NCBI GenBank assembly: GCA_028564925.1
Contig: CM053030.1
Span: 267,866,199 to 267,930,198, forward strand
Origin: Lithobates sylvaticus
Lineage: Eukaryota; Chordata; Amphibia; Anura; Ranidae
Length of the DNA: 64,000 bases
Direction: 5' to 3'
This document shows positions 45,690 to 57,229 of the stretch, piece by piece; position 1 is the stretch's first letter, and each line of letters begins with the position of its first letter. A program made the translations under genes and the position numbers. Below the pieces are notes generated by a model. The model made no database searches. It was given only the letters and a program-made list of their open reading frames with translations, and was not told where the DNA came from.

Positions 45690-46535
45690 ATAGAAAAATG
45701 TAAACAAAAATGGCGTGCCCCCCCCCCCCCCAATCCATTACCAGGCCCTTTGGGGGCCCCCCAAAGTTTATACTAGACACTTGTTTTTTAATAATGGAAT
45801 TGCCAAAAACTGTGTTTTTATTTCTTTTTGAAAAAAAATTGAGGAATAGGTAGGGGTACAATGTACCCGTTACTCATTCACATAGGTGGGGGGCAGGATC
45901 TGCTGGCCCCTTTGTTAAAGGGGGCCTCAAAATTCCGATTAGCACCCTGCTCACAGACCCCCACAACCACAGCCCAGGGTTGTGGGAAAGAGGCCCCTTG
46001 TCCCCATCAATATAAAGACAAGGTGCTTTGGGATGGGGGAGGCAGAGCCCCAAAGCTCCCCCACATGTTGAAGGCATGTGGCCTGGTATGGTTCAGGAGG
46101 CGGGTGCTCGCTCACCCCCCCCCTTTCCTTGTCTGCCAGGCTGCATTCTCGGATAAGGGTCCAGTATGGATTTTGGGGGGACCCCACGCCATTTTTTTTC
46201 AAATTGTGGCGTGGGGTTCCCCTTAAAATCCATACCAAACCAAAAGTGCGCCCGTTGACAGCTGATGGACTCATCTATTGGCCGCTGGCTGGGAAGACAC
46301 AGCGGGCTTCCCAGCCCACTCCTTGACAACCAGCTATTCACTGGTCCTTGATTGGGCAAAGTTTTGCGCAATCAGGGCTTATATTGCACTGTGAAGTGTG
46401 CAGTGCATTGTGGGGGGGGGGGGGGGGGGGGTCAGCGGGACCCGCAAATTCTGTTTTTTACCAAATGGGCAAACAGGCAATGTTTGGGCCAAACTTTTAC
46501 TCAGCTCAAACTGTTCACCCAACTCTAGTAAGGAT
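45690..46535. repeat. Non-coding fragment related to the 3' module of the hAT elements
   Basis: Much of it parallels 49810-50235 inside element 2: CCATTACCAGGCCCTTTGGG, GACCCCCACAACCACAGCCC, CTTGTCCCCATCAATATAAA, GAAGGCATGTGGCCTGGTAT, GATAAGGGTCCAGTATGGAT. The right edge GTTCACCCAACTCTAG (to 46535) resembles the GTTCGGCTCATCCCTA end of element 1. Likely a diverged, internally deleted relative. Confidence 0.65.
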
Positions 46536-46539
46536 CAAG

Positions 46540-47516
46540 GGATGCCTGTCTCAGTGGGGGGAGACAGTGTAGATCCCAATGTGGTTTCTCAATCATCAGC
46601 AGGAGAAACTATATAGGGAGGGAAAACTTAATGAGAGAGATAAAAGTTAAAAAAAATGGACCCCTGAATAAAAAAAAAAAAATAGAAATGAGAGAAGAGC
46701 TTTGGAGGAACTCAAGTCATTACTCAGTCAGATTAGTTAACAGGGGGAACAGGGGAAGTGACAGGGGAGAGAATGTGATTCTTATGAAAGACAGTTAAAT
46801 AACACATTTTTATTCATGTGTCCCTCAGAACCCATTCTCATCTCTTGTTCGGAAGGTAAATGCCCATGTCCATACAGCGTGGCAGCAGAGGATTATGTCA
46901 TAGAGTGAGAAGGATTTTATGTGAGTATAGGGGAACCAGGATTTTATCTAATAAAGTCCACAAAGACCCTTTGCCCCACCCGGCAGACGGATTGTATCTG
47001 AGACAGGAAGTCCCACAGAAATCTTAGGAAATTTTTGGATGAAACTTTGAAGTAAATGTTGGACAAAGGAGATGTCCTATGGTGGCCACATTTTCAAGAT
47101 CAGGATGGATGTTTGCTAGTCAGGATCAATGTTGAACACCTAAATCCCTTCACCCAGTGGGATATTTTTGAAAAGGGGGGTACAATCAATTTTGATAAAG
47201 CATGAATCAATAAACATTTTGTTTTGGAGCACTTCCTGATAACTTTTTCTTTTCTTTTGTATCTATTACCTGCCTTCTATCTGAGCTGTAGGGCTCAATA
47301 ATGTATAAAGCATGGAAAATGTTTCTACTGTCAGGAATAGAGCACAGTAATAAGTTGAACTCACTTCAGAATCTTAGATGTGATCGTTCTGACCTTTTAT
47401 ACTGCTGTGAATGTCCCAAGTTCTTCTTTGCCAACACATTATAAAATATTGACAGCAGCGCTTTGCATCTCTTTCCTTCTAATTGCCAATTTATCTCAAC
47501 TGTGAAACATCTGTCT
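46540..47516. other. No gene recognised
   Basis: AT-rich and apparently single-copy. No convincing repeat or frame. Confidence 0.4.
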
Positions 47517-47732
47517 TCATATTATTGAAAAGTTGTTTTTCATTACATATACATCACCAGCCTTCTTGTCCTTGTCAATGGCTGCCAACACTGCATGCAG
47601 ATTAATGTCAGAGAGTTTGGCATTTTCACCTTGTTCATTTCTCCAGAAATCTGCTGATTGAAGCAGTTCTTCTTTTCTGCAGAGCAGCATGAGTTTGCTT
47701 TGGACATGTCCAGGTGTTTGAAGTTTAGTCAT
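47517..47732 (-). CDS. Candidate host coding segment, 71 codons, unknown
   Basis: An open frame in otherwise single-copy DNA, with a protein-like mix of residues. It has MLLCRKEELLQSADFWRNEQ, then LSDINLHAVLAAIDKDKKAG and an amphipathic look with no low complexity. I do not recognise the family. There is no clear polypyrimidine-AG at its left border, and the ATG may be internal to a longer exon. It could be an exon of a host gene, a decayed retrocopy or chance. It is listed only because it reads more like protein than its neighbours. Confidence 0.25.
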   Translation of the reverse strand: MTKLQTPGHVQSKLMLLCRKEELLQSADFWRNEQGENAKLSDINLHAVLAAIDKDKKAGDVYVMKNNFSII

Positions 47733-48409
47733 TTTAAAAGGCTTATGTAGAATCTAGTATTCTCTTTACATACAAGGGGATAAAACATAGATTGTGAGCA
47801 AATAGCATAGAGCCATTAAAAAAATAAAAATAAATACAATGTTGAAAATTTTGTGTTTGAGGGGAAATTTAAAAAGTAAAATGGCAATTAAACTATTCCT
47901 GCTCTTTTATTCCTTTTTCTTGCCGAAGCTTGTAATCATAATTGTGTGGTTATACTAGTTGGTATAAGGGTTAACATTATTTTCTATCAAAGACGTTGAT
48001 TCAACTCTGCTAGAATAAAGTGTCAAACTAGATTTGCAGAATCATTATATTTTCAGTATAGATGCTTGTAAAAAAAACAGTTTTGCAAAAACTGGTAAAG
48101 ACAGTGTAACAGATCTAGAGAGAAGGATGTAGTAAGAGATTGCTATTCTGGACTAAGTATTCCATGGAGTATAATGTTCCTATGGGCAGTTCCAGAACAA
48201 AACGTGAAGGCTCTGCTCCTACAAGAAAAATTATATGGCTACAGTGATAAGAAGCTAGAAGGAAGTAGACTGTGGAGGACAGTAAGAAAGACTAAATGGG
48301 CATGGTTCAATATGAATGTCTCTTATTTGTTCTAGATATGCTACTTTTCACATCCTATATGGCCCTAGTATGCAGCTTTCAACACCCAAATAATAGTATT
48401 TTTTATAGA
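47733..48409. other. No gene recognised
   Basis: AT-rich and apparently single-copy. No convincing repeat or frame. Confidence 0.4.
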
Positions 48410-48714
48410 ACAAATGCAATAGGATCCAAAGGGCTGCACGCTTGAAAACTGCATCCACTTTATTGATGATCATTAAAATGCCATATACAGCAACAGTAGA
48501 CACCATGTGAGCAAGGAAACACAGTCAAAATGTTTTGTGTTACTAGCACCTATTTATGACTATTAGTATTCATGAAGTGCTAGTAGCGCGAAACTCATTG
48601 ACTGTTTCCTTGCTTCCACGATGTCTACTGTTGTTGTATATGACATTTAAATGATTATCAATGAAGTGGACGCAGTTTATAGGTGTGCAGCCCTTTGGAT
48701 CCTATTGCATTTGT
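48410..48714. mobile_element. Foldback element with arms of about 130 bp
   Basis: CAAATGCAATAGGATCCAAA at 48411 faces TTTGGATCCTATTGCATTTG ending at 48713. Pairing continues inward through GTCCACTT, ACAACAGTAGACA and GCAAGGAAACA with scattered mismatches. The loop (about 48541-48590) contains TACTAGCACCT / AGTGCTAGTA. No coding frame. Confidence 0.85.
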
Positions 48715-49336
48715 CCCACATGGCTGGATGAGTGGTGCTTACACCTGAATACACTGGAGGTGAAAGGGACTGTGTGACCCATTTGGAGCAGAAACATATT
48801 GTACACATTAATTAGTGGTTTTGTACTCCATGTTAAATCCTTTGTTCACAGTCCCTTCAGGGACACAGCTGGATAGTATGAAACATTGGCTTAAATTGTT
48901 AACTACAGAAGAAATAAATGTTAGGCACAACAAACAGAAATTGAAGGTCACCCCTGCTTGAGGCTATGACCTGTTCCACCTCAACCCTGCTCAGTTGTAT
49001 AACATATGAATAAAAGGAGCTGTGTTCCTCAATGGACTCTGAAAAAAAGATTTCATAGTGGGTTCAAAAATCCTATATTCTTTATCACCCACTGAGAGGT
49101 ACAGTTGGATAGTAAGAAGCCTAGGGATGCCCAAAAGCTGTCCAAACTGACTGGCAGGCACACCCAGCAACACTGGCCAGGCAGCCCAACATAAAAGATC
49201 TGAAAGGAGACTTTGAGAATCAACATTTTTTATGGGACACTATGCTACAAAATACTCCCACAAATGCGGGCCATTGATTGCAACCAAGATTTGTTAACTT
49301 TGCACACACAAAAAAGTATTTTTACCAACAAATTCA
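48715..49336. other. No gene recognised
   Basis: Apparently single-copy DNA up to the target duplication of hAT element 2. TTTATCACCCACTGAGAGGT and similar text gave no family match by eye. Confidence 0.4.
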
Positions 49337-49344
49337 TTCAAGAC

Positions 49345-50300
49345 TAGGGATGAGCTGAACACCCCCTGGTTCGCACCAGAACATGCGAACAGACAAAAAA
49401 TGTGTGTGAACATGCGAACACCGTTAAAGTCTATGGGACACGAATGTGAAAAATCAAAAGTGCTCATTTTATAGGCTTTTATGCAAATTATTGCCATAAA
49501 TAGTGTTTGGGGACCCGGGTACTGGCACAGGGGACATGTATCAATGCAAAAAAAAAGTTTTTAAAACGGCCATTTTTTCAGGAGCAGTGATTTTAAAAAT
49601 GCTTAAAGTGAAACAATAAAAACAAAATATTCATTTAAATATCTTGCCTGGGGGGGGTCCCCTTAGTCTGCCTGTAAAAAAGCTAATTTTTCCCATGTTT
49701 ATACCATTACCGCAGCAAAATTAAATTTGTAAAGGAAAAAATGTAATTTAAAATTGCTTGCGGCTGTAATGTATGCTGCATTATACATAAAAAAAATCAT
49801 TGAAATAAAAGGCATGGGTTCCCCCTCCCTCCCCCAGTCCATTACCAGGCTTTGAGTTCTGGTATGGATATTAAGGGGAACTCCATGCCAAAATTTAAAA
49901 AATATGGGGGCCCCATTGGTAAAGGGGGCTTCCAGATTCCGATAAGCCCCCCACACGCAGACCCCCACAACCACCGGGCAAGGGTGGTGGGGATGAGGCC
50001 CTTGTCCCCATCAATATGGGGACAAGGTGCTTTGAAGGGGACCCCAAAACACCCTCCCCATGTTGAGGGCATGTGGCCTAGTACAGTTCAGGGGGGGGCA
50101 CTCTCTTGCCCCCCTTTTACCTGCTGCCTGCCAGGTTGCATGCTCAGATAAGGGTCTGGCATGGATTTTGGGGGACCCCCACGCCATTTTTTTTTTTTAA
50201 TTTTGGCATGGGGTTCCCCTTAGAATCCATACCAGACATGAAGGGCCTGGTATTGACTTGGGGGGAACCCATGCCGTTTTTCTTAATTCTGTCATAGGTC
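49345..50300 (-). repeat. Downstream terminal region and GC-rich module of hAT element 2
   Basis: 49345-49620 matches the right end of element 1 in reverse. 49810-50300 is built from inverted GGGGTTCCCCTTAGAATCCA-type blocks and is the module also found at 45690-46535 and, in part, at 11380-11460. Confidence 0.75.
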
Positions 50301-50309
50301 TCCCCTTAA

Positions 50310-50490
50310 CCACTTCAATACACTATATTATATTTTGTACACTGCACTATATACCCTGCACTGAATTATATATACTACATTGACTGCACTATATACTCTG
50401 AACTGCAGTATATATATACTATACGTACTGCACTATATACCCTAAACTGCAGTATATATATACTATACGTACTGTACTATATACTCTGGA
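50310..50490 (+). repeat. Short tandem repeat (ACTGCACTATATACYCT)
   Basis: Several units of CACTATATAC + CCTGCACTG or TCTGAACTGCAGTATATATA, period about 55-65 bp in the later part. Confidence 0.75.
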
Positions 50491-50502
50491 CTGCAGTATA
50501 TA

Positions 50503-50622
50503 TACCAGGGATATGCAATTAGCGGACCTCCAGCTGTTGCAAAACAACAAGTCCCATCATGCCTCTGCCTCTGGGTGTCATGCTTGTGGCTGTCAGAGTC
50601 TTGCTATGCCTCATGGGACAGA
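50503..50622 (+). mobile_element. Truncated copy of the CAGGGATATGCAATTAG hAT MITE
   Basis: Nearly identical to 39048-39170 from its left end, then stops at CATGGGACA, so about 35 bp of the right arm are missing. Confidence 0.9.
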
Positions 50623-50626
50623 ATAA

Positions 50627-50760
50627 TTGGGCCTTAGATGTTGGTGGTGCCAGAACACTGTAACCCCTCACAGTTACTTTTGCTGGGCACAGGAACGGGC
50701 CCTGCTGTTAAATATTATTTCAAAAATTGTAATTACATGCCCCTGGTGGTGCCCTAAACC
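50627..50760 (-). repeat. Single copy of the 3' unit amplified in element 1
   Basis: In reverse it matches the 144-bp and 145-170-bp units at 9438-10890 (CACTGTAACCCCTCACAGTT, CAGGAACGGGCCCTGCTG, AATTGTAATTACATGCCCCT). It shows the ancestral single-copy state. Confidence 0.75.
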
Positions 50761-50842
50761 AAAAATATTGTTGGAAGCTAGCATCATCATGATTGAGGAA
50801 TAGCATAGGCAGTTTTCAAGGGATCCCAGATCCATAGCAAAT

Positions 50843-53345
50843 TCAATCAGTTACATCAGCATCAGGTGCTTGATAGCTGCTGATCCAGGACTGATTCATT
50901 TTTATAAAGGAGTCTGTGGACAGGAGCATGCTTTGATCCGTTACAAACCCTCCAGCAGCACTGAATATGTGTTCAGAAAGCATGTTGGATGCAGGACAGG
51001 CCAGTAGCTCAATTGCATATTGAGCAAGTTTTGGCCAATGGTCCAACCTCAAGACCCAGTAACCCAGTGGATGCTCTGTTGGAAAGGTCTCCAAGTCTGC
51101 TCGTGCCCCTAGATATTCCTGCACCATATAATGCAGACGCTGGTGATGGTTGCTGGAACCTATCAGACCTTGGTGCTAAGGACTGAAAAATTGTTTAAAG
51201 GCATCGGTCAGCCGGCCACCTTCTCCATTGCTCTTCCTTTGACCGAACAAAGCCTCAGAAACACATTGTCCAGCACCAGGAAATGGTAACCTCCCAGGCT
51301 CTGGAAATGCGTTGCACAAACTTCTCTTCAAGGCCTCCTGAAAATGTTTCATCCTCTGCTCCCTCTGCAAAGGCAAGATGAGTTCTGCAACCTTACCCTT
51401 TTAACGTGGATCAAGTAATGATCCCTCTCCTTGATAACACGATTCCTAGGGTCCTTTCGCAGGCTTTGCAGAATCAGGGAGGCCATGCAGCTTGAGTTTG
51501 CAGAGGCATTCGATTCTGAGTCCTCTGGGTCACTAAGGTTCACATTATCCGTAACTACTGCCTCCCAGCCACATACAACTCCTTGGGTTTTGGGGGACTG
51601 AAATCTATCCCTTGAAGACTGCTGCGTGTTATCCTCAACATCCATGCTGACACAATCCTCCTCCTCTTCTTCCCGTGTGTTTGGCAGCACCGCAGGAATG
51701 CTATTTGGATAAAGGGGCCCTTCCTTGAGAGGAAAGCAAGTCCTCCTCTTCCTCCCGCTGTTCTGCCTCAAGTGCCCTGTCGATGATTCCACGAAGCGTG
51801 TGCTCCAGCAGGAAGACTAGAGGGACATGCATGCATTGTCGCTGCTCACTATCCTTGTGGCCTCCTCAAATGGACAGTGCATGCATCCTTGATCAGTAGC
51901 CACTGGCGTGGCGAAATGTAGCCAAGCTCCCTTAACCCTGTCCTGGTGCCATACTAGCACAGGTACTCATTGATGGCCCTCTGCTGTGTGTGCAGCCTCT
52001 GCAGCATTGTCAATGGTGGGCAGGTTGCATTTTCTTTGAATGTCAGCCAGCCGAGCGCTGGTATGAGCGGCGGAAATTACCACAGACTTTTCTGGCCTGC
52101 CTCGGGAGATCTTGTAAGCCTGTGTACCCAGTCAAGAAATGCTGCACTACCAAATTCAGGATGTGTGCCAAACATGGAACATGGGTCAAGTGTCCCTGTC
52201 AGAGGGTGGAGAGAAAGTTGGTGCCATTGTCACCTACAACCATTCTTGGCTGAAGCTGGCGTGGCGTCAACCACCTCTGAGCCTGCCCCTGCAGATCTGA
52301 CAGAATCTCTGCCCCATTGTGGCTCCTGTCCCCTAGGCAGAACAACTCAAGCACCTCATGACATCTTTTTGCCAGACTGCTTGCGTAGCCCCTTGAGCTT
52401 TTAGGGAGCACTGCTGGTTCAGAGGGCAATTCTGCAGAAGAGGCCATAAAGGAAGAAGTAGAGGAGGGAGGGGAGCATACAGATGTTGTGGCAGAATCAC
52501 CACTAGCTTTTTGGAGACGTGATGGTGGAACAAGCTCCAACACTGAACCCTGTCCTGCATCCTTTGCAGTTGCCAGCAGAGTTACCTAGTGCGCCGTGAA
52601 GGAAAGGCAACGTCCCTGCCCATGCCTGCTGGACCATGAGTCAGCGGTAATATAAACCTTACTGCTGACCGCCCTGTCCAAAGAGGCAAAAACATTGCCT
52701 TCCACGTGGCGGTAGAGAGCCGAAATGGCCTTACGTGAAAAGAAGTGGTGTTTTGGCACCTGCCACAGTGGTACAGTACATTCCACAAATTCACGAAAGG
52801 GGGCTGAGTCTACCAGCTGAAAAGGCAGCAGTTGCAGTACTAGCAATTCGTCCAAGGTAGCATTTAGACGCTGAGCATGTGGATGGCTGGGAACGAATTT
52901 CATTTATGGTTCAGCATCTGGGGTAGGGAAATTTGCCTACTGAAACTGGTGGTGTACTGCTAGCAGATTGGCTGCAAGTACTTGTGACACCTGTTCATTC
53001 CTCTCAGTGCAGGTTTTTGAGAGGACTGGAGGTATAGTAGGGTTTGAGATCCCAGATGAGGAGCAAGGCGATGTCTGCCTTTTTCTATGATGTGGGTCTT
53101 TCAGGTGCTGCTGCCAACAGACTGCATGGCAGGTCGTCATATGTCTGGTCAAGCATGTGGTGCCCAAGCGGCTGCTGTTCTGTCCATGCTTGATCCGCTT
53201 CAGACATAGGTTGCAAACAGCAACCGAGCGGTCTGCTGCACACGTGTCGAAAAAGGCCCACACCAAGGAACTTTTAAAAGTCAGTGGGGAGTCAGCAGCA
53301 TCATGCATCTGCAGAGCTCTGCGGTGTGATGCAATAGGGTTGTTG
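50843..53345 (-). pseudogene. hAT transposase, decayed copy
   Basis: Homologous to the element 1 transposase from just before the BED finger onward. BED finger SSLVWAFFDTCAADRSVAVC .. CLKRIKHGQNSSRLGTT lies at about 53280-53140. Core pieces are ITADSWSSRHGQGR near 52650, VVGDNGTNFLS near 52215, and the C-terminal ELLACPASNMLSEHIFSAAG near 50980. The reading frame changes several times and a stretch around the conserved C-x-x-H region is degraded. The first about 230 residues of the element 1 protein have no match here. It has been used above to place the two frameshifts of element 1: EEEEEDCVSMDVED spans the second site and ELGYISPRQW the first. Confidence 0.88.
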
Positions 53346-53384
53346 TGTTTATGTACACAATTAGTGATTTAAGTGTATTTTTAA

Positions 53385-54230
53385 CGAAAAAATTGATTTG
53401 ATAAACATTGCTGCCTTAAAAATCAGTAGCACCCTCTCTTTATTCTACTGGCCATGTGCTTTCAGAAAATATATGGTTTGGGGGGTCTTTTATAAATTCT
53501 AAAAGCTTTAAGTAAAAAATTAAAACCTCCAGATTTTTTGAGAAATTTTTGGGTACATTCGATTTTCACCATTTTGAAAAAGGCGCAATGTAAAAATATA
53601 AATTTTTTGTTATTTATTAACTCCATACAGGTTAAGCTTTTATATTTAGTAGGGATTTAGCAGGAATTTTGTAAAATTAGCTGCGTTTTTATCTGCTAAT
53701 AATGGTTTTTATTATGATTTAATAAACATTTGCGCAAATACCGCGGGGTGTACAAAATCAGTAGCAGTAGAGGTTATATTCTTTCAGAAAATATATGGTT
53801 TTGGCAGTCTTTCACAAATTCTGAAACCTGTAAGGGAAAAATTAAAACCATTACATTTTTGGAGAAATTTGCATATTTACATTTTTGCGTACGTTCGGTT
53901 TTCACCATTTTGAAAAAAAGACGCAATGAAAAAATTACAAATATTTGTTATTTATTAACTTAATACAGGTTAAGCTTTTAATTTTAGTAGGAATTTTGTA
54001 AAATTTGCTGTGTATTTATCTGCTAATCATGATTGTAGTGGATTTTTTGTAAAAATATTGTTTTGATAAACATTTGCGCAAATATTGCGGGACCTTAGAA
54101 ATCAGTAGCACCTTATTTTATTCTACTGGTCGTGTGCTTTCAGAAAATATATGGTTTGGGGGGTCTTTTACAAACTTTGAAAGATATAAGTGAAAAATAA
54201 AAGAGCAAAGGAAAAATTGCAAAAATGGTC
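53385..54230. repeat. Two and a half units of an AT-rich 320-355-bp repeat
   Basis: CAGAAAATATATGGTTT recurs at 53463, 53785 and 54141; TATTTATTAACT..ATACAGGTTAAGCTTTTA and TTTTCACCATTTTGAAAAA recur in the first two units. It sits where the N-terminal part of the element 2 transposase should be. Family unknown. Confidence 0.8.
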
Positions 54231-54286
54231 TGGCCACTTGAGGGTAAAAATGGAGCACAAGGCCTGGCAGCGAAAAGGTTAAAATC

Positions 54287-55761
54287 ATAATGACAATAGA
54301 AATGACCCAAATGACCCTGATCAAAAGTTTACATACCCTGGTGATTTTGACCTGATAACTTGTACACAAGTTGACACAAAGGGGTTTGAATGGCTATTAA
54401 AGGTAACCATCCTCATCTGTGATCTGCTTGCTTGTATTTCGTGTGTGTGTATAAAAGGTCAATGAGTTTCTGGACTCCTGACAGACCCTTGGATCCCTCA
54501 TCCAGTGCTGACGCTTCTGGATTCTGAGTCATGGGGAAAGCAAAAGAATTGTCAAAGGATCTGCAGAAAAAGGTAGTTGAACTGTATAAAACAGGAAAGG
54601 GATATAAAAAGATATCCAAGGAATTGATATTCCTATGAGAATGCCAATCAGCAGTGTTAAAACTCTAATCAAGAAGTGGAAAATGAGGGGTTCCGTTGAA
54701 ACCAAAGCACGGTCAGGTAGATCAACTATAATTTCAACCACAACTGCCAGGAAAATTGTTCGGGATGCAAAGAAAAACCCACAAATAACTTCAGGTGAAA
54801 TACAGGACTCTGAAAACATGTGGTGTGGCTGTTTTAAGATGCACAATAAGGAGGTGCTTGATGAAAGATGGGCTGCATGGTCAAGTCGACAGAAGAAAGC
54901 CTGTACTACGCAAATGCCACAAAGTATCCCACTTACAATATGCCAAACAGCACAGACAAGCCTCAAACCTTCTGGCACAAAGTCATTTGGAGTGATGAGA
55001 CCAAAATTTTGCCTTTTGGCCTAAACCATAAACACTTCATTTGAAGGCTGAGAGTTACACCATTCCTACTCTGAAACACGGAGCTGGAACCCTGATGTTT
55101 TGGGGATGTGTGAGCTACAAAGGCACAGGAAATTTGGTCAAAATTGATGACAAGATGAATGCAGTATGTTATTAAAAAATACTGGAGGAACATTTGTATT
55201 CATTAGCCAGGAAGCTGCGCATGGGACGTACTTGGACATTCCAACATGACAATGATCCAAAACACAAGGCCAAGTCGACCGTCATTTGCTACAGCAGAAT
55301 AAAGTGAAGGTTCTGGAGTGACCATCTCAGTCTCCTGACATCAATATCATTGAGCCACTCTGGGGAGATCTCAAACGTGCAGTTCATTCAAGACAGCCCA
55401 AGAATTTACAGGAACTGGAGTCTTTTTGCCAAGAAGAATGGGCAACTTTACCACCTGAGAAAATAAAGAGCCTCATCAACAAATACCACAAAAGACTTCA
55501 AGCTGTCATAGATGTTAAAGGGGGGGGGGGCAATACACGGTATTAAGAACTGGGGTATGTAAACTTTTGATCAGGGTCATTTGGGTAGTTTCTGTTATTA
55601 TGATTTAAAAAGAGTAAACACAGTTGATTTATAATAAATGGCTTCAGCCAAACACTAATCATGAGTGAAAGAAAAGCTTGTGTGTTACCATTCATATTCT
55701 CAGAAAAATGGCCAAGAAATCATAAATTATGCTAGGGTATGTAAACTTATGAGCACAACTG
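54287..55761 (+). mobile_element. Tc1/mariner copy nested in hAT element 2
   Basis: The right end is complete: inner GGTATGTAAACTTTTGATCA and outer GGTATGTAAACTTATGAGCA, ending CACAACTG before TA. The left side keeps only the inner part (AAATGACCCTGATCAAAAGT); the outer terminal repeat is missing. A different family from the other two Tc1 copies here. Confidence 0.85.
54531..55546 (+). pseudogene. Tc1 transposase pseudogene
   Basis: MGKAKELSKDLQKKVVELYK opens the helix-turn-helix region at ATG 54531. The frame breaks within the first 40 codons, then runs through VKTLIKKWKMRGSVETKARS and RKIVRDAKKNPQITSGEIQD, and breaks again before FWHKVIWSDETK-like and [14 protein letters not shown]-like parts and a SPDINIIEPLW end. 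The usual SPDLNPIE reads SPDINIIE. A G run (55519-55530) sits near the end. Inactive. Confidence 0.85.
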
Positions 55762-55783
55762 TAATATATATATTGTGACATTG

Positions 55784-56539
55784 GGGTGTTTAGCTCAAGT
55801 GGATAGATGCGTTTTGGTGCAGTGAGTCTACATCAGACAGGCATTTATGTTCAAGGGCCTGGTAGCACACGTTTATTAAAGGGAAAAACAAAACAAAAGT
55901 CCATCCAGGAATCCCACGCAGGGGTCAAAGCTTCAATCAAATACACAAAATCCAAATGAAAATGCTAGCCCACCTGGCTATTCAACAGTACTGCTGCTAT
56001 AGGTACTGGATGCACACAGTCTTAGGCTCCTTGGAAGCACACAGCTCCAAGCCTTTCAATGCACACAGCTTTAGGCTCCTTGGACGCACACAGCTTTAAA
56101 GCCCTTCAACACACACAGCGTTGAGCTTCTTGGACGCACACAGCTTCAAGCCCTTCAATGCACACAGCTTTGAGCTTCTTAATGCACACAGCATCTATCC
56201 TCACACAGAGACACCCAGTAGCAGCCACTGCTCCACCTTCCTTCCCCTTCTGCTCTCACCAGCCCCTCGTTATATGGGTTGTGTGCACCTGGGGAAACAC
56301 CCTGCTGGCTGTCCACAAGACACGGACACAGGGTTGGAGATTCCGTCCCACCCAAGACTCTGAAGGATCTCCAAACTACACAGAACCCCTTCCAGAAATA
56401 GCAAGATCTGGAGAAAACTGCCAGAGCAGTTTTCTCTGTTTCAAATTTATGCTCTGTAGCTCTGTGATCCGCTGATATGCAGACTCTGTGTCCACTTTAA
56501 CCCCATTTTAATAGGGACGGAGCCTGGCTCTGCCACAAT
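55784..56539 (+). repeat. Repeat of unknown class, possibly an old solo LTR
   Basis: Begins TGTGACATTGGGG and ends CTCTGCCACA, both bordered by AT microsatellite. It contains a minisatellite (about 56010-56190) of GCACACAGCTTTAGGCTCCT-like units. The TG..CA ends are the only support for an LTR, so this is weak. Confidence 0.3.
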
Positions 56540-56593
56540 ATATATATATATATTTATATATATAGTCAGTGTATACTCTATATTCAGGCGTTG

Positions 56594-56634
<41 letters not shown>

Positions 56635-56795
56635 TCTGCATTCGGTGTAGCGTATACATGCAGTTCATTCGGTAGTGTACATTATATAATACACAGGCGG
56701 TGTGTGTATATATATATATATATATAAAATTAGACAGACTGTATATATATATATATTTGAGACATATATATATATATATATATATGTCTCAAATA
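56540..56795. repeat. (TA)n microsatellites
   Basis: Four TA runs (about 56540-56564, 56598-56633, 56707-56727, 56762-56786) separated by short unique text such as ATTCGGTGTAGCGTATACAT. Confidence 0.95.
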
Positions 56796-56849
56796 CACTG
56801 CAACTAACTAACCTGCCTTCCTAATCTAGCTCAAGCTATCTCTCTGTCC

Positions 56850-57132
56850 ATGGCAACAACACTACACGCGGCTGCTCTGTAAGCAGCCTTATATAGTGTG
56901 GGGCGTGGACCTAGTCCCCCTGAGCCATGACTTATGGCTCTCTGCAGAGTGCACTGTGATTGGTCAAAGCATGCAGGTCAGGGTGCATTCTTTGGCCAAT
57001 CATCAGGTGCTAATGCACTGCGATCTCGCAGTGCATTATGGGGTGTTCCGCGGCGATCAAATTTCCCATGAATGCCCCATATTGTTCGCTGTTCAGTGAA
57101 CGGGCAAACACCGATGTTCGAGCTCATCCCTA
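56850..57132 (-). promoter_or_regulatory. Upstream terminal region and putative promoter of hAT element 2
   Basis: On the minus strand: terminal TAGGGATGAGCT, then GTTTGCCCGTTCACTGAACA, GATTGGCCAAAG, GACCAATCACAG (CCAAT boxes) and CACTATATAAGG. The order matches element 1 (1431-1765). The TATA and CCAAT roles are inferred. Confidence 0.55.
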
Positions 57133-57229
57133 TTCAAGACCATGTTGCAAAAATGAATACACCCCAATGAACGTATTAGTAGCAAAGCTACATTTTAGAC
57201 AACAAAATTCTAATTAACCATTTAACAGC

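Larger units (their letters stand above)
49345..57132 (-). mobile_element. hAT transposon (element 2, 7.8 kb), decayed and nested
   Basis: Termini TAGGGATGAGCT and AGCTCATCCCTA are exact 12-bp inverted repeats. Both sides carry TTCAAGAC (49337-49344 and 57133-57140), a perfect 8-bp duplication as made by hAT transposases. Reading on the minus strand it has a CCAAT- and TATATAAGG-bearing leader (57132-56850), later insertions, a transposase pseudogene (53345-50843), one unit of the 3' repeat, a GC-rich module (49810-50300) and the terminal region. It is related to element 1 in order and sequence, but lacks the 4-kb array. Nested in it are a Tc1 copy, a truncated MITE and AT microsatellites. 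Confidence 0.92.
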
